Shown: piece after piece, positions 36,644 through 48,076 of the stretch
How the letters are laid out: each line of letters begins with the position of its first letter
Numbering within the stretch: position 1 is the first letter of the stretch
Assembly (NCBI RefSeq): GCF_018802765.1
Contig: NZ_CP069163.1
Location: 1-64,000 of the forward strand
Direction: 5' to 3'
DNA: 64,000 nt
DNA from: Paludibacterium sp. B53371
Lineage (GTDB): Bacteria; Pseudomonadota; Gammaproteobacteria; Burkholderiales; Chromobacteriaceae
Notes under the pieces: model-generated
Database searches by the model: none
Told to the model about the DNA's origin: nothing
Seen by the model: only the letters and a program-made list of their open reading frames with translations
Position numbers and translations under genes: made by a program

Positions 36644-36700
36644 ACGGGGTCAGGTCTTGCATTTTGCATCAAGGACGCAAAATGCAAGACCTGACCCCGT
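36644..36700. repeat. GGGGTCAGGTCTT palindrome, copy 4
   Basis: 24-bp arms, TTGCATTTTGC variant, around ATCAAGGAC. Between the ends of two convergent genes. Confidence 0.9.
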
Positions 36701-36727
36701 GCTTGCCGTGCTTGTTTTGGCGGGTGT

Positions 36728-37438
36728 TCAGGTCGAGACGTGTGCGTCGCTGGCCTTGCCGATGTGCATCTGGCCTTGCTGGTTAAAGAACAGCGCCATG
36801 CTGGCGGTGTTGCCATTGGACGAGAGCAGGCTTGAGTAGCGTGCGATCACGGCGTTGATCTCACTCTGGCCGTTGGCCGCGCTGTAGTCCTGCTGGAACG
36901 CCTGGCTTTCGTCGAGCAGGTTCTTGAATTCGCTCAGGCCCTTGGCGGTCATCAGCTCGCGGTCCATGCCGGGGGTGTCCTGCAGGGCTTGTTTCAGCTG
37001 TGCAGCGTAGGGGTAGTCGGCCGGAAACTGGATTTGTCCGGCACCATCGTAGTTGATGCTGGCCGGTGCCGCCGGGATGCCGTTGGCGGCGAGAAAGGCC
37101 GGAAACGCCTGGTTAAGGTGTTGGGTGATGGCATCGATATTGCGCTGCGAGGGCATCAGCAGCGGCGGCAGTTCGCCGTTGATGACGGTGGACTTGGGGC
37201 CGAAGTAGTCATCGAGGTTCAGTGCCACATCGCCCTTGTCGGTATCGAGATGGACGGCGCCCTGGCGGCTGCCTGGCTGGTCGGCGGCCAGTCGGTCGCG
37301 TGCGGCGGCGGAGATCGTCACCACATCGGCAAAATTTGCCGTCTGCGCGGAGGGGGTGTTGCTGGTGTTGCGGGGGCCGGAGAGTGCCGAATAGGCGCTG
37401 GCCACCTGGCCTGCGCGGTAGCTTCCCTGAATCTGCAT
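36728..37438 (-). CDS. Hypothetical protein (236 aa)
   Basis: No membrane segment or signal peptide is visible. The N-terminal third is Ser/Thr/Ala-rich and probably disordered (about 1-60); the rest contains DDYFGPKSTVINGELPPLLMPS and a helical C-terminal half. The start region (MQIQGSYRAGQ, FADVVTISAAARDRLAADQ) resembles the N-termini of small proteins seen near flagellar or surface genes, but I recognise no family. ATG 37438 has AGGA 8 bp upstream. Confidence 0.6.
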   Translation of the reverse strand: MQIQGSYRAGQVASAYSALSGPRNTSNTPSAQTANFADVVTISAAARDRLAADQPGSRQGAVHLDTDKGDVALNLDDYFGPKSTVINGELPPLLMPSQRNIDAITQHLNQAFPAFLAANGIPAAPASINYDGAGQIQFPADYPYAAQLKQALQDTPGMDRELMTAKGLSEFKNLLDESQAFQQDYSAANGQSEINAVIARYSSLLSSNGNTASMALFFNQQGQMHIGKASDAHVST

Positions 37439-37545
37439 GATGCCATTCCTGATGCGGTAATGACATATGCAGAGCAATTTGCGTGCCAATATGACAATTT
37501 GGCAGGAGCGGTTTGCGCCGAGTAAGGGGGATAGCGTGGCGCACT

Positions 37546-37683
37546 TGGAGAGTGCGCCCTACGAGCCCCATTCACGTAGCCGCCATTCACGTAGGATGCA
37601 TTCGCCGAAGGCAATGCATCAATGCAATGCATCAATGCAATGCGCCAATGCAACGCGCCAATGCCATGCGCCGATGCAACGCC
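37546..37683. repeat. Tandem GCATT repeat cluster C
   Basis: Units of CATTCACGTAG lead to GGATGCATTCGCC-GAA-GGCAATGC, then six units of ATCAATGCA/GCCAATGCA. Opposite orientation to clusters A and B, just before the end of a binding-protein gene. Confidence 0.75.
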
Positions 37684-37688
37684 CCCCT

Positions 37689-38429
37689 TCAACGCCCGTC
37701 GGTATAACGGGCGACAATCCGGTCGTAGCTGCCGTCCGCTTTCATGCGGGCCAGTTCGCGGCGCAGGGCGTTGGCTTTTTGGGCCGGGTAGTCCGGGTTG
37801 GCCGCCAGCCACAGCTTGACGGTCTGGAATGGCGGGCTGATCGATACTTTGCCGCGGTAGTGTTCGGCGCGCAGATAGTAGTTGGCCCGGATGGCGAAGG
37901 TGAACCAGGCGGAGATGTGATGTTGCATCAGCATGGTGACGCCGTTTTGCTCGTTCGGCAGGGCGACCACATTGGTGAACTGTTGCTGCTGCAGATAGTC
38001 GGCCATGGCCGAGCCCTGTTCCACGCCGATGAACATGCGCTGCCTGGCTTCGGCCAGGGTGCCGATCGGGGGACCATCCAGGGTGACGAAATGGTTTTGT
38101 GCGGTGTAGATGACGGCAATCCACTGGTACTGTTGCTCGCGCCGCGGGGTGCGGGACAGGCCGAAGATCAGGGTGTCGGGCGTCATGCTGGCGAGTTTCT
38201 GCGCCCGTACCCAGGGCAGAAACTGTGGATGAAAGGGCCAGTTGAGCCGGCGGTGGGCCGCTTGCACGATGTCATAGATCAGCCCGCGCGGGTGTTGCGC
38301 ATCCTGGATGCTGAACGGCGGCAGGTCGGCGGTGACCTGACTGGGGATGGCGGCTGCCGGGCGCCAGGCCAGGGCGAGCAGGCTCAGTGTGCTCAGTAAC
38401 AGGCAGCGTGGGAGTCCCGGGCGGTTCAT
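37689..38429 (-). CDS. Periplasmic substrate-binding protein (amino-acid type)
   Basis: A signal peptide (CLLLSTLSLLALAWRPAAA) precedes a type-2 periplasmic binding fold: LPPFSIQDAQHPRGLIYDIVQAAHRRLNW and a final VNALRRELARMKADGSYDRIV-like helix. No ABC permease or ATPase gene is adjacent, so it may be an orphan sensor or scavenger, as such proteins often are next to signalling genes. 246 residues. Confidence 0.8.
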   Translation of the reverse strand: MNRPGLPRCLLLSTLSLLALAWRPAAAIPSQVTADLPPFSIQDAQHPRGLIYDIVQAAHRRLNWPFHPQFLPWVRAQKLASMTPDTLIFGLSRTPRREQQYQWIAVIYTAQNHFVTLDGPPIGTLAEARQRMFIGVEQGSAMADYLQQQQFTNVVALPNEQNGVTMLMQHHISAWFTFAIRANYYLRAEHYRGKVSISPPFQTVKLWLAANPDYPAQKANALRRELARMKADGSYDRIVARYTDGR

Positions 38430-38499
38430 GTCGCATCCTGAAGACGGGGTAGTGGCTTCATTTTAGCAGTGCCGGAGGGACCCGGAACGAACAACCGGG

Positions 38500-39609
38500 T
38501 CACGCCTCGTCGGCGTAGCGGGTCGCGACGTCGACGAAGCGGTCAAACAGCACCTCGAAGGCATCCACGATGTCCGGGTCGAAGTGCTTGCCGCGCTCGG
38601 CCAGGATCATGCTGCGGGCGGTCTCCAGTGGGAAAGGGTCCTTGTAGGCGCGGCGCGAGATCAGCGCGTCGAACACATCGGCCAGCGCCATCAGTCGCGC
38701 GGCCAGCGGAATCTGCCGGCCGGCCAGTCCGTCCGGATAGCCGGAACCGTCCCAGCGTTCGTGATGCCAGCGCGCCACTTGTTTGGCGAGGGCCAGAAAC
38801 GCCACCGGCTGTTCGGCCTCATCCTCGGCCAGTTCGATGGCTGCCGCACCCAGGGCGGCATGGCGCTGCATGATGGCCCATTCTTCGCTGTCCAGTTTGC
38901 CCGGTTTGAGCAGGATGTGGTCGGGGATGCCAACCTTGCCGATATCGTGCAGCACGGCGGATTTGACCAGCAGCCGGACATAGGCCGGGGTGAGGTGTGG
39001 ATCCTGATAGCCGTGCTTCAGCAGGTATTCGGCCAGCAGGGCAATGTATTCCTTGGTACGGCGCAGGTGGTTGCCGGTATCGTTGTCGCGGGTTTCTGCC
39101 AGATGTGCCAGCGCCAGGATGCTGACGTCCTGCACGATCTGGTTTTCGTGCATGCGGCGTTCGATTTCCTCTTCCAGCATGCCGTTGCGTGCACTCAGGC
39201 CGTCGCGCAGGTGTTTGAGCGTCAGATGGGTCTTGATGCGTGCCAGGACCACCGGCGGCCGGATGGGCTTGGTGATGTAGTCGATGGCGCCCAGGGTGAA
39301 ACCGTGTTCTTCGTCGGTGGCGCCATCCAGGGCGGTGAGAAAGATCACCGGAATGCCCTGCCATTGCGGGTGCTGGCGCAGGGTCTGCATGACGGCGTAG
39401 CCATCCATCTCCGGCATCATCACATCCAGCAGGATCAGGTCGGGCAAGGGGCCCTGTTGCAGCAGGGTCAGGGCGGTGCGACCACTGTTGGCCACTCGTA
39501 CGCGGTACAGCGGGCTCAATAGTTTGCCCAGCAGTTGCAGGTTGTCGGGCTGGTCGTCGACGATCAGCAGCAGGGGAGGATGGCCGATGCCGGGGGTCAG
39601 GGCGTTCAC
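38500..39609 (-). CDS. HD-GYP response regulator (putative c-di-GMP phosphodiesterase)
   Basis: An N-terminal receiver domain with phospho-acceptor Asp62 in [12 protein letters not shown] is joined to an HD-GYP domain: [22 protein letters not shown] (HD at 221-222) and [14 protein letters not shown] (GYP about 290). Such enzymes hydrolyse cyclic di-GMP. The 369-residue chain overlaps the upstream kinase gene by 4 bp, so it is the output of the phosphorelay encoded by that operon. Confidence 0.93.
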   Translation of the reverse strand: MNALTPGIGHPPLLLIVDDQPDNLQLLGKLLSPLYRVRVANSGRTALTLLQQGPLPDLILLDVMMPEMDGYAVMQTLRQHPQWQGIPVIFLTALDGATDEEHGFTLGAIDYITKPIRPPVVLARIKTHLTLKHLRDGLSARNGMLEEEIERRMHENQIVQDVSILALAHLAETRDNDTGNHLRRTKEYIALLAEYLLKHGYQDPHLTPAYVRLLVKSAVLHDIGKVGIPDHILLKPGKLDSEEWAIMQRHAALGAAAIELAEDEAEQPVAFLALAKQVARWHHERWDGSGYPDGLAGRQIPLAARLMALADVFDALISRRAYKDPFPLETARSMILAERGKHFDPDIVDAFEVLFDRFVDVATRYADEA

Positions 39610-42600
39610 AGGGGGCTCTCCTGGCGCTGCGCGGAGGCCAGCAGCCTGTTGGTCAGCCGCAGGGCGGCGGCAAAGTCAAAGTGTTGCATGGCCTGGCTCA
39701 GCGCCCGCAGCTCGGTCACATCGAAGTAGGGCGCCAGCATGGCGTGTTGTGCCTCATGGAGCTGGCAGGCGCGGTAGTCGGCCTGCTGCAGCCAGTGCGC
39801 CAGCTCGCCCAGGACCTGCAGGGCCTGGGCCCGGTCGCCGGGCACGGCGTCGTCCGTGTCGTCCGGCACGGGCAGTGCCTGCCAGGCATGGCTCAGCCGC
39901 TGCAGTTCCTGCTCGACGGCCTGGTGCGCTGCTTGCCAGGGTTCGCCGGATTTCAGTGCCAGTTCCAGCCGGGCTGCCAGCGACTGCAGGGTGGTCAGGC
40001 GCATATTGCCGGCTGCGCCCTTGAGGGAGTGGGCCCACAGGATATCGGGGGTCTCCGGTACGGTGCTGAAACGCTGCTGTAGTCTGCCCAGCATGCGCCA
40101 GTAGAAGTCGATGTCGTCGCCCAGGGCGTGCAGGCCGGCTTCGGCATCCATGCCGCTGATGGTGCTCAGTCGCTGGCGCAGGCTGTGCTCGGCGTTGGCT
40201 GGTTCGACTTTGCCGGCCAGCGCGGGCCGGTCGGTTTCGCTGCCGGGCAGCCAGCGCAGCAGGGCATCGAACAGCAGGTCGGGTTCGACCGGCTTGGCGA
40301 CGAAGTCGTCCATGCCGACGGCCAGGCAGCGCTGGCGATCTTCGCTGAAGACATTGGCGCTCATGGCCAGGATGGGGGTGTGGCGATAGGCGGGCAGTGC
40401 GCGGATGGCGCGGCAGGCTTCGATGCCGTCCATGACCGGCATCTGCACGTCCATGAGGATCAGGGCGTAGGGCTGGGCGGTGGTCATCTGGACGGCCTGC
40501 CGGCCGTCATTGGCGATGTCCACCAGCAGGCCGGTGCGTTGCAGCATGGCCAGCGCGACTTGCTGGTTGATCTCGTCGTCTTCGACCAGCAGGATGCGCT
40601 GGCCGGCATGGTCGCGGTTGAGCTGGTGTTCTGCCTGCAGCCACGGGGTGCTGTTGGGGGTGGCGACCGGGAGGGCGCCTTCGCGCAGGCGGGCGGTGAA
40701 CCAGAACAGGCTGCCCTGGCCCTCGTGTGAGGCGACGCCGGCTTCGCCGTCCATCAGGGCGGCGAGGTGGCGGGTGATGGCCAGGCCGAGGCCGGTGCCG
40801 CCGAAGCGGCGGGTGGTGGAGGTGTCGCCCTGTTCAAAGGCTTGAAACAGGTTGCCGATGCGTTCGGCGGCGATGCCGGGGCCGGTGTCTTCGACTTCGA
40901 AGCGTACCCACAGGTCGGGGCCGATGCAGCGTTCGAGGCGGCAGCGCAGGGTGACGCTGCCGTGGGTGGTGAATTTGACGGCATTGGTGGCGTAGTTGAG
41001 CAGGGCCTGGCGCAGCCGGGTCAGGTCGCCCTGCAGGGCGTTGGGCACGGCATCGGTATCGAGGCGGATGCTCAGGTCTTTGGCCTGGGCGGCCGGGGCG
41101 ATGAGTGCGCTGACGTGGTGCAGCAGTTCGGTGAGGGAGAAGTCGACGCTTTCGAGGGTCAGTTTGCCGGCCTCGATCTTGGAGAGGTCGAGGATGTCGT
41201 TGATGATGGTGAGCAGGTGTTTGCCGGCGGCGTTGATCTGGTCGACCTGGGCGAGTTGTTCGGGGCTGAGCGGGCTGCGCTGCAGCAGCAGGCCGAAGCC
41301 GATGATGGCGTTCATCGGGGTACGGATTTCATGGCTCATATTGGCGAGGAAGGCGCTCTTGGCGACGTTGGCGGCTTCGGCCTGTTCGCGGGCGATGACC
41401 AGTTGCTCGGTGCGCTGGTTGACGCGGATTTCCAGTTCTTCGGTCAGTTGTTTGTAGCGTGCCTCGCTGCGTCGCAATGCCTGTTCGGCGTTCATGCGCT
41501 CGGTGATGTCTTCGGTGCAGATGATGATGCCGCCGATCATGTCGTTGCTGGTTTCCCAGGGGCTGACGGCCCAGCGGGTCCATTGCACGCTGCCGTCGGC
41601 GTGCACCATCATGTCGGCTTCTTTTTCTATCGCCCGGCCGGCCAGCCCTTGCTGATGGGCGATGCGCCAGGCATCCGGAATGTCCGGATGGAGCACATAG
41701 TGGTTCTGTCCGATCACATCCTGCAGGTCCGGGCAGTGTTCTTCGATCCAGCGGTCGCTGACGGCCAGGTAGTTCATGTTGCGGTCCAGCATGGCCAGGG
41801 CGACCGGTGCCTGCATGATGAATTGCTTGAGCTGCATTTCGGTCTGCCGGCGCAACTTGAGGTTGCTGGAGAAGTGCCAGGCTGCGAGCAGGGCCAGTAC
41901 GGCCGTGGTGATCAGGATGGCGGTTTGCGGCATGTCGGCCAGCACGGTGCGCATCACCCGGTCCTGCGGGGTGCTGATCAGCACGCCAAACCCGCTGGGC
42001 GGATTGCGTACGAAGCTGCTGATGACGGTTTGTCCGGTCGGGTCCGGGTGTGTGAAGACCCCGGATGCCCCGGCCTTGACTGGTGCCAGAACCTTGTCTG
42101 CCAGCAGTTCGCCGGCTTTCTGCCCCTGATCGTCGCTCCTGGCGATGATTCTGGCGTTGCCATCGAACACCAGGGCCGTCCAGCCTGACGGGTAATCCTG
42201 TTTCATCAGGTAGCGCTGGAATTCGCTGTGATGCAGCACAAAGGTCAGGACGTAGATGACTTTGCCGCGGGCGATGACGGGCACGTCGAGCAGGATTTCG
42301 AGTTGACCGGACAGGGTGCCGATCACCAGATTGGATAATTGCGGTTTGCCAGAGGCAAAGATGGCCTTGAGACGCTGGCGGTTTTTGCTGACCGGCAGGG
42401 GCTGGCCATAGGGAATCAGGGTGTTGACCACTTGCTGGCCGGATTCGGCCGTCAGGGCGATGTGGTCGCACAGAGCCGAAGCGCGCAGGATGCGCAGGGC
42501 CTGTTCATGGACCAGGGCGAAACGTTGGTTGACGATATCGTCATCCAGCGCGGCGGCCACCGAGCGGGCGGTGCGGATTTCATCGAAAAGCTGTTGTGTG

Positions 42601-42767
42601 ACCCAGCGGTTGCTGGCATTGGCGGACAGCCGCAGATCGGATTCGAGCTGTGTCTTGACCCGCATGTATTGAGCCATGCCGGTCACGGCCACCAGGGTGA
42701 AGGTCAGCAGCAGTGCCAGCAGCAGTAACCAGGTGAGCCGTCTGTTGGGGTGGGGTGGGTTGTTCAT
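39606..42767 (-). CDS. Hybrid sensor histidine kinase with extracytoplasmic sensor
   Basis: 1053 residues. Membrane segment (about 14-34), periplasmic cache-like sensor (about 35-285), second segment (about 291-308), PAS domain, then kinase core with phospho-His in [13 protein letters not shown]-binding [12 protein letters not shown], a receiver with [11 protein letters not shown], and a C-terminal Hpt domain with [14 protein letters not shown]. His-Asp-His are present for a full relay. Its core is nearly identical to that of the neighbouring kinase, while the sensor differs. It overlaps the HD-GYP gene by 4 bp. Confidence 0.92.
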   Translation of the reverse strand: MNNPPHPNRRLTWLLLLALLLTFTLVAVTGMAQYMRVKTQLESDLRLSANASNRWVTQQLFDEIRTARSVAAALDDDIVNQRFALVHEQALRILRASALCDHIALTAESGQQVVNTLIPYGQPLPVSKNRQRLKAIFASGKPQLSNLVIGTLSGQLEILLDVPVIARGKVIYVLTFVLHHSEFQRYLMKQDYPSGWTALVFDGNARIIARSDDQGQKAGELLADKVLAPVKAGASGVFTHPDPTGQTVISSFVRNPPSGFGVLISTPQDRVMRTVLADMPQTAILITTAVLALLAAWHFSSNLKLRRQTEMQLKQFIMQAPVALAMLDRNMNYLAVSDRWIEEHCPDLQDVIGQNHYVLHPDIPDAWRIAHQQGLAGRAIEKEADMMVHADGSVQWTRWAVSPWETSNDMIGGIIICTEDITERMNAEQALRRSEARYKQLTEELEIRVNQRTEQLVIAREQAEAANVAKSAFLANMSHEIRTPMNAIIGFGLLLQRSPLSPEQLAQVDQINAAGKHLLTIINDILDLSKIEAGKLTLESVDFSLTELLHHVSALIAPAAQAKDLSIRLDTDAVPNALQGDLTRLRQALLNYATNAVKFTTHGSVTLRCRLERCIGPDLWVRFEVEDTGPGIAAERIGNLFQAFEQGDTSTTRRFGGTGLGLAITRHLAALMDGEAGVASHEGQGSLFWFTARLREGALPVATPNSTPWLQAEHQLNRDHAGQRILLVEDDEINQQVALAMLQRTGLLVDIANDGRQAVQMTTAQPYALILMDVQMPVMDGIEACRAIRALPAYRHTPILAMSANVFSEDRQRCLAVGMDDFVAKPVEPDLLFDALLRWLPGSETDRPALAGKVEPANAEHSLRQRLSTISGMDAEAGLHALGDDIDFYWRMLGRLQQRFSTVPETPDILWAHSLKGAAGNMRLTTLQSLAARLELALKSGEPWQAAHQAVEQELQRLSHAWQALPVPDDTDDAVPGDRAQALQVLGELAHWLQQADYRACQLHEAQHAMLAPYFDVTELRALSQAMQHFDFAAALRLTNRLLASAQRQESPL

Positions 42768-42812
42768 CGCTTGCTCTGCGGGGACATGGCCGGGTCCGTT
42801 TTTTCACATTTC

Positions 42813-45800
42813 TTAAGAATAGCCATTTCTTTCAGTGGATTCTGCTGAAATGGCGGCGAGCAATGGGTTGATGTGTTGCAGGGCGGCGGCAAAGTCATAG
42901 TTCTGCATGGCCTGGTTCAGTGGCTGCAGTGCCGCCGCCGGATAGTTGGCGATCAGCAGTGCCTGTTGTGCTTCATACAGCTGGCAGGCGCGGAAATCGG
43001 CTTCGCGCAGCCAGTGCGCCAGCTCGTTCAATACCTGCCTTGTCTGCGCCAGATCGGGGGCGGTCGCACGGCGGTGGTCGTCCGGCGCGGGCAGTGTCTG
43101 CCAGGCATGGCTCAGCCGCTGCAGTTCCTGCTCGACGGCCTGGCGCGCTGCTTGCCAGGGTTCGCCGGATTTCAGTGCCAGTTCCAGCCGGGCTGCCAGC
43201 GACTGCAGGGTGGTCAGGCGCATATTGCCGGCTGCGCCCTTGAGGGCGTGAGCCCACAGCACGTCAGGGGTCTCGGGCACGCTGGCGTAGCGTTGTTGCA
43301 GTTTGTCCAGCATGCGCCAGTAGAAGTCGATGTCGCCGCCCAGGGCGTGCAGGCCGGCTTCGGCATCCATGCCGCTGATGGTGCTCAGTCGCTGGCGCAG
43401 GCTGTGCTCGGCGTTGGCTGGTTCGACTTTGTCGGCCAGCGCGGGCCGGTCGGTTTCGCTGCCGGGCAGCCAGCGCAGCAGGGCATCGAACAGCAGGTCG
43501 GGTTCGACCGGCTTGGCGACGAAGTCGTCCATGCCGACGGCCAGGCAGCGCTGGCGATCTTCGCTGAAGACATTGGCGCTCATGGCCAGGATGGGGGTGT
43601 GGCGATAGGCGGGCAGTGCGCGGATGGCGCGGCAGGCTTCGATGCCGTCCATGACCGGCATCTGCACGTCCATGAGGATCAGGGCGTAGGGCTGGGCGGT
43701 GGTCATCTGGACGGCCTGCCGGCCGTCATTGGCGATGTCCACCAGCAGGCCGGTGCGTTGCAGCATGGCCAGCGCGACTTGCTGGTTGATCTCGTCGTCT
43801 TCGACCAGCAGGATGCGCTGGCCGGCATGGTCGCGGTTGAGCTGGTGTTCTGCCTGCAGCCACGGGGTGCTGTTGGGGGTGGCGACCGGGAGGGCGCCTT
43901 CGCGCAGGCGGGCGGTGAACCAGAACAGGCTGCCCTGGCCCTCGTGTGAGGCGACGCCGGCTTCGCCGTCCATCAGGGCGGCGAGGTGGCGGGTGATGGC
44001 CAGGCCGAGGCCGGTGCCGCCGAAGCGGCGGGTGGTGGAGGTGTCGCCCTGTTCAAAGGCTTGAAACAGGTTGCCGATGCGTTCGGCGGCGATGCCGGGG
44101 CCGGTGTCTTCGACTTCGAAGCGTACCCACAGGTCGGGGCCGATGCAGCGTTCGAGGCGGCAGCGCAGGGTGACGCTGCCGTGGGTGGTGAATTTGACGG
44201 CATTGGTGGCGTAGTTGAGCAGGGCCTGGCGCAGCCGGGTCAGGTCGCCCTGCAGGGCGTTGGGCACGGCATCGGTATCGAGGCGGATGCTCAGGTCTTT
44301 GGCCTGGGCGGCCGGGGCGATGAGTGCGCTGACGTGGTGCAGCAGTTCGGTGAGGGAGAAGTCGACGCTTTCGAGGGTCAGTTTGCCGGCCTCGATCTTG
44401 GAGAGGTCGAGGATGTCGTTGATGATGGTGAGCAGGTGTTTGCCGGCGGCGTTGATCTGGTCGACCTGGGCGAGTTGTTCGGGGCTGAGCGGGCTGCGCT
44501 GCAGCAGCAGGCCGAAGCCGATGATGGCGTTCATCGGGGTACGGATTTCATGGCTCATATTGGCGAGGAAAGCGCTCTTGGCGACGTTGGCGGCTTCGGC
44601 CTGTTCGCGGGCGATGACCAGTTCTTCGGTGCGCTGTGCCACCAGTTCTTCCAGGTGGTGGCGGTGGCGGTCGAGCTCTTGCCCGAGGCGTTTTTTCTCG
44701 GTGATATCTTCCTGTACCGAGACGAAATGGGTGATGGTGCCATCCGGCTGCCGGATCGGGGTGACGATGGCGAAGTCGATGTATTCGGTGCCGTCCTTGC
44801 GCCGGTTGTAAAACTCGCCGCGCCAGCTTTCGCCGCGCATCAGGGCCTGTGCCAGCTCGCGGAAGACTTCCGGCGGCGTCAGCCCGGACTGCAGCAGGCG
44901 CGGATGCTGGCCGAGGATTTCATCGCGCTGGTAGCCGCTATTGCGTACGAAGGCGTCATTGACGAATTCGATCTCGCCTTTCAGGTTGGTGATCAGCACG
45001 CTCTCCGGGCTTTGTTCGATGGCGCTGGAGAGCTTGCGCAGGGTTTCCTGCGCCTGTTCGCGCTGGGTGACATCCATGGCTTGTACCACCACCGCCTGCT
45101 TGCCGCCAAAGCGAATCTTGTGTGCCGTGATCTCCGCCAGCATTTCCCGTCCGTCGCGGGTCTGGTAGCGCATGATGCCCAGGTTGGATTCGCCGGCCTC
45201 GACCTGGGCCACCTTGATGGCCACGATGGCACGTTCTTTCGGGGGGCGAATGTCCAGCAGCGTCATGGCGAGAAAGGCGTCCCGCTCGTAGCCGAAGCGC
45301 TGCAGGGCGGCATCGTTGACGGCGAGGAAGGCCAGGGTTTGCGGATCGTGGATCCACATGGCCTGCGGGTTGGCATCGAACAGGTCGCGATAGCGTGCCT
45401 CCTGCTGCCTGCGTTCGCTTTCTGCCTGTTTGCGTTCGGTGATGTCGCGGCCGACGCCCAGCACGCCGATCAGCCGGTGTTCGCTGTCGAACATCGGCAC
45501 CTTGATGGTTTCGATGATTTCGCGGTGGCCGTCACTGGCGAAGGCGACTTCTTCTTCCAGGATGTCTGCCTCGCCGCTGGCGATGACGCGGCGGTCGGCG
45601 GCCAGAAAGGCGTCGGCCTGGCTGGCGTCGACAAAGTCGTAGTCGGTCTTGCCGACAATGCCTGATTCGTCGCAGCCGAAGAATTGGGCAAAGCGCTGGT
45701 TGCACGACAGATAGACCCCGCGGGCATCTTTCAGCCAGATCATATCCGGCAGGGTGTCCACCAGGGTGCGCAGCATCTGGCGCTCGGCTTGCCTGGCCTG

Positions 45801-46490
45801 GTCTGCTTGCACCCGGTCAGCGATGTCGCGGCAGGCGCCATAGGCGCTGCCGTCTGGCAGCAGGATGGCGTTGATCTCGACCAGGGCGAGGCCGCCCTGT
45901 TTCTTGCTCAGGCGCAGCTCGCAGCGCACATGCCCGTTTTGCTGCAGTTCGCTGAACAGGCGCTGGGCCAGGGGCAGGTCTTCGGGCGGGGTGATGTCGG
46001 GGAAGGCCATGCGCAGCAGCTCGTTGTCCTCATAGCCGAGCAGTTCACAGGCCTTCTGGTTGACATAGGTGTAATGGCCGCGCTGGTCGGCGACGAACAC
46101 CGGATCGGCGGCCAGGTCCAGCATCAGGCGCAGGCGTTCATCACTGGCGGCATGGGCCTGGCGTGCCTGTTGCTGTTGTAAGCGATGGATGAGCACGCTG
46201 TAGACCACGCCGGAGAGGACGAAGATCAGGGTGCGCAGCGCCGTGTCCAGTACGCTCTGCCAGCTGCCGATGTCCAGGGTGTTGAGAAAACCGAAACCGA
46301 GCAGGACCGACACCAGGGTCGCCAGCAGGCCGCCTTCCAGACCGGTCAGGCTGGCGGCAAAAAACACGGCCGGGTAGAAGCACAGCCAGATCAGCGGCTT
46401 GATGTGGGGCCAGAGCCACCATTGCAGTGCGGCACCCAGCACGGGGAACGACACGGCCAATAGCAGGTTGTTTCGTCTTTGTACCCTCAT
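42813..46490 (-). CDS. Hybrid sensor histidine kinase with MASE-like membrane and multiple PAS domains
   Basis: 1225 residues. The N-terminus has about four membrane segments ([60 protein letters not shown]) like DUF4118/KdpD-type sensors. Four PAS domains follow (about 125-620), then the kinase core ([10 protein letters not shown]), receiver ([11 protein letters not shown]) and Hpt ([15 protein letters not shown]). From the kinase on, it is nearly identical to the downstream kinase at DNA level. First gene of the operon; probably both feed the HD-GYP protein. Confidence 0.92.
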   Translation of the reverse strand: MRVQRRNNLLLAVSFPVLGAALQWWLWPHIKPLIWLCFYPAVFFAASLTGLEGGLLATLVSVLLGFGFLNTLDIGSWQSVLDTALRTLIFVLSGVVYSVLIHRLQQQQARQAHAASDERLRLMLDLAADPVFVADQRGHYTYVNQKACELLGYEDNELLRMAFPDITPPEDLPLAQRLFSELQQNGHVRCELRLSKKQGGLALVEINAILLPDGSAYGACRDIADRVQADQARQAERQMLRTLVDTLPDMIWLKDARGVYLSCNQRFAQFFGCDESGIVGKTDYDFVDASQADAFLAADRRVIASGEADILEEEVAFASDGHREIIETIKVPMFDSEHRLIGVLGVGRDITERKQAESERRQQEARYRDLFDANPQAMWIHDPQTLAFLAVNDAALQRFGYERDAFLAMTLLDIRPPKERAIVAIKVAQVEAGESNLGIMRYQTRDGREMLAEITAHKIRFGGKQAVVVQAMDVTQREQAQETLRKLSSAIEQSPESVLITNLKGEIEFVNDAFVRNSGYQRDEILGQHPRLLQSGLTPPEVFRELAQALMRGESWRGEFYNRRKDGTEYIDFAIVTPIRQPDGTITHFVSVQEDITEKKRLGQELDRHRHHLEELVAQRTEELVIAREQAEAANVAKSAFLANMSHEIRTPMNAIIGFGLLLQRSPLSPEQLAQVDQINAAGKHLLTIINDILDLSKIEAGKLTLESVDFSLTELLHHVSALIAPAAQAKDLSIRLDTDAVPNALQGDLTRLRQALLNYATNAVKFTTHGSVTLRCRLERCIGPDLWVRFEVEDTGPGIAAERIGNLFQAFEQGDTSTTRRFGGTGLGLAITRHLAALMDGEAGVASHEGQGSLFWFTARLREGALPVATPNSTPWLQAEHQLNRDHAGQRILLVEDDEINQQVALAMLQRTGLLVDIANDGRQAVQMTTAQPYALILMDVQMPVMDGIEACRAIRALPAYRHTPILAMSANVFSEDRQRCLAVGMDDFVAKPVEPDLLFDALLRWLPGSETDRPALADKVEPANAEHSLRQRLSTISGMDAEAGLHALGGDIDFYWRMLDKLQQRYASVPETPDVLWAHALKGAAGNMRLTTLQSLAARLELALKSGEPWQAARQAVEQELQRLSHAWQTLPAPDDHRRATAPDLAQTRQVLNELAHWLREADFRACQLYEAQQALLIANYPAAALQPLNQAMQNYDFAAALQHINPLLAAISAESTERNGYS

Positions 46491-46602
46491 GCCAGACGCG
46501 CTACCTTTCTCGTTGGGCCGAGGGATTCGCGGGACGGTACCGAAATGTCAGGCCTGTCGTTTCTTTATAGTCGAGCGGACCGGCAATACGGATGTCATTT
46601 TT

Positions 46603-47493
46603 TCAGGCGATTTGTGCCGCCAGCGTGCTGCCCTGCAGGTGTTGAATCAGCGCCACCAGCGCGGCGGAAGGATGGCTGCGCGAGGGGTAGATCATGTAGT
46701 AGTCGGAGGGCCGTACCGGGACATCGGGCAGCACCTCGGCCAGTTGCTGCTGTTGCAGCGCCTGGCGGCAGACAAAGGCGGGCAGCATGGCGATGCCGCG
46801 GCCATGGATGGCCAGCTGGCACAGGCTCAGCAGGCTGTTGCTGCTGCTGGCGCGGTCGGGCAGGACCAGCGGCTGGCTGCCCTGGTCCTGCTGCAGGTAC
46901 CAGATGGGGGCGGAGAGGTGGCGCAGCAGGCGGTGGCGGCTCAGTTCGGCCGGCGAGGCGGGTTGCCCGTGTGCCTGCAGATAGGCCGGCGCGGCCACCA
47001 GCTGGCGTCGTACGCTGCCGATTTTGCGCGAGACATAGCTGGAGTCGTCGAGCTTGCCGGTGCGGATGGCCAGATCGATGCCTTCGGCAATGAGGTCCAG
47101 CGGTTCATCGCTGGCGATCAGTTGAACCCGCACCTCGGGATAGCGTTGTTCGAAGTCGGCCAGCAGCGGTGGCAGCAGCAGGATGGCCGAGGCCTCCGGG
47201 CTGGTGATGCGCAGGCTGCCGGCGGGCTGGTCGCGCATCAGTGACAGGGCGGCGTTGCCGGCCTCGACCTGCTCCAGCATGGCCTGGCAGTAGTGCAGAT
47301 AGGTTTTGCCGGCTTCGGTGAGGCTGAGCTTGCGGGTGGTTCGCTGCAGCAGGCGGATTTGCAGGATGGCCTCCAGCTCGGCCACGCGCTGGCTGACGGT
47401 GGACTTGGGCAGCTGCAGCTGTTCGGCGGCCAGGGTAAAGCTGCCGGCTTCGGCAACACGGGCAAAGATGGCCATCAGATTGAGCGGGAACAT
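46603..47493 (-). CDS. LysR-family transcriptional regulator
   Basis: 296 residues with the standard winged helix MFPLNLMAIFARVAEAGSFT and STVSQRVAELEAIL, plus an effector domain. It is divergent from the monooxygenase-like gene (about 105 bp between starts), a usual sign of local control. Effector and other targets are not visible. Confidence 0.9.
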   Translation of the reverse strand: MFPLNLMAIFARVAEAGSFTLAAEQLQLPKSTVSQRVAELEAILQIRLLQRTTRKLSLTEAGKTYLHYCQAMLEQVEAGNAALSLMRDQPAGSLRITSPEASAILLLPPLLADFEQRYPEVRVQLIASDEPLDLIAEGIDLAIRTGKLDDSSYVSRKIGSVRRQLVAAPAYLQAHGQPASPAELSRHRLLRHLSAPIWYLQQDQGSQPLVLPDRASSSNSLLSLCQLAIHGRGIAMLPAFVCRQALQQQQLAEVLPDVPVRPSDYYMIYPSRSHPSAALVALIQHLQGSTLAAQIA

Positions 47494-47599
47494 ATTGTTC
47501 GTGTGTGCGGATAGTTAATTCGAATTATCAGTATTTATCCTCATAATCGGCTTGTCTACACTGGCAACCATTCCATCCCTTCCTGAACGGAGAATGAGC

Positions 47600-47890
47600 A
47601 TGAAAAAACTGACTGTTGTCGCCACGATTACCGCCAAGCCGGGTTACGAACAAGCGGTCGAAGCTGCCCTGCTGGCACTGATCGAACCGAGCCGCCACGA
47701 CGAAGGTTTCATTCAGTACGACCTGCATCGCGAACTGGATAAGCCGAATGTGTTTGTGTTTTACGAAAACTGGGCCAGCAAGGATCTGCTCGACAAGCAT
47801 CTGCAGTCGCCGCATCTGGCCGACTATCAGCGCAAGGTGGACGGGATGATCGCATCCTGGGATCTGAAGCTGATGGAACAGATCGGCTGA
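47600..47890 (+). CDS. Antibiotic-biosynthesis-monooxygenase-fold protein (YgiN-like)
   Basis: Small dimeric ABM-fold protein, 96 residues: KKLTVVATITAKPGYEQAVE, HDEGFIQYDLHRELDKPN and FVFYENWASKDLLDKHLQSPHL are the family's sequence blocks. Relatives oxidise quinols or act as heme-degrading or regulatory proteins. I choose ATG 47600, which has GGAG about 9 bp upstream; ATG 47594 is too close to it. Probably controlled by the divergent LysR protein. Confidence 0.85.
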   Translation: MKKLTVVATITAKPGYEQAVEAALLALIEPSRHDEGFIQYDLHRELDKPNVFVFYENWASKDLLDKHLQSPHLADYQRKVDGMIASWDLKLMEQIG

Positions 47891-47928
47891 CATCGATGGA
47901 CGGCGCAATGGAAGATTGCGCCCAAGGT

Positions 47929-48010
47929 AGGATGCATTCGCGTAGGATGCATTCGCGTAGGATGCATTCGCCGAAGGCAATGCATCAATGCAATGCATCA
48001 ATGCAATGCA
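47929..48010. repeat. Tandem GCATT repeat cluster D
   Basis: Three units of GTAGGATGCATTCGC lead into the hairpin GCATTCGCC-GAA-GGCAATGC, then ATCAATGCA units. It abuts palindrome copy 5. Confidence 0.75.
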
Positions 48011-48019
48011 TCATCAACC

Positions 48020-48073
48020 CGGGGTCAGGTCTTTCATTTTGCATCAGGACGCAAAATGAAAGACCTGACCCCG
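48020..48073. repeat. GGGGTCAGGTCTT palindrome, copy 5
   Basis: 23-bp arms of the TTTCATTTTGC variant around ATCAGGAC, between convergent gene ends. Confidence 0.9.
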
Positions 48074-48076
48074 TTG

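Noticed and set aside
40767-45665. Long plus-strand open frames inside the hybrid kinases (473 and 559 residues)
   Set aside because: Both are antisense shadows of the kinase genes and repeat each other only because the kinase cores are duplicated.
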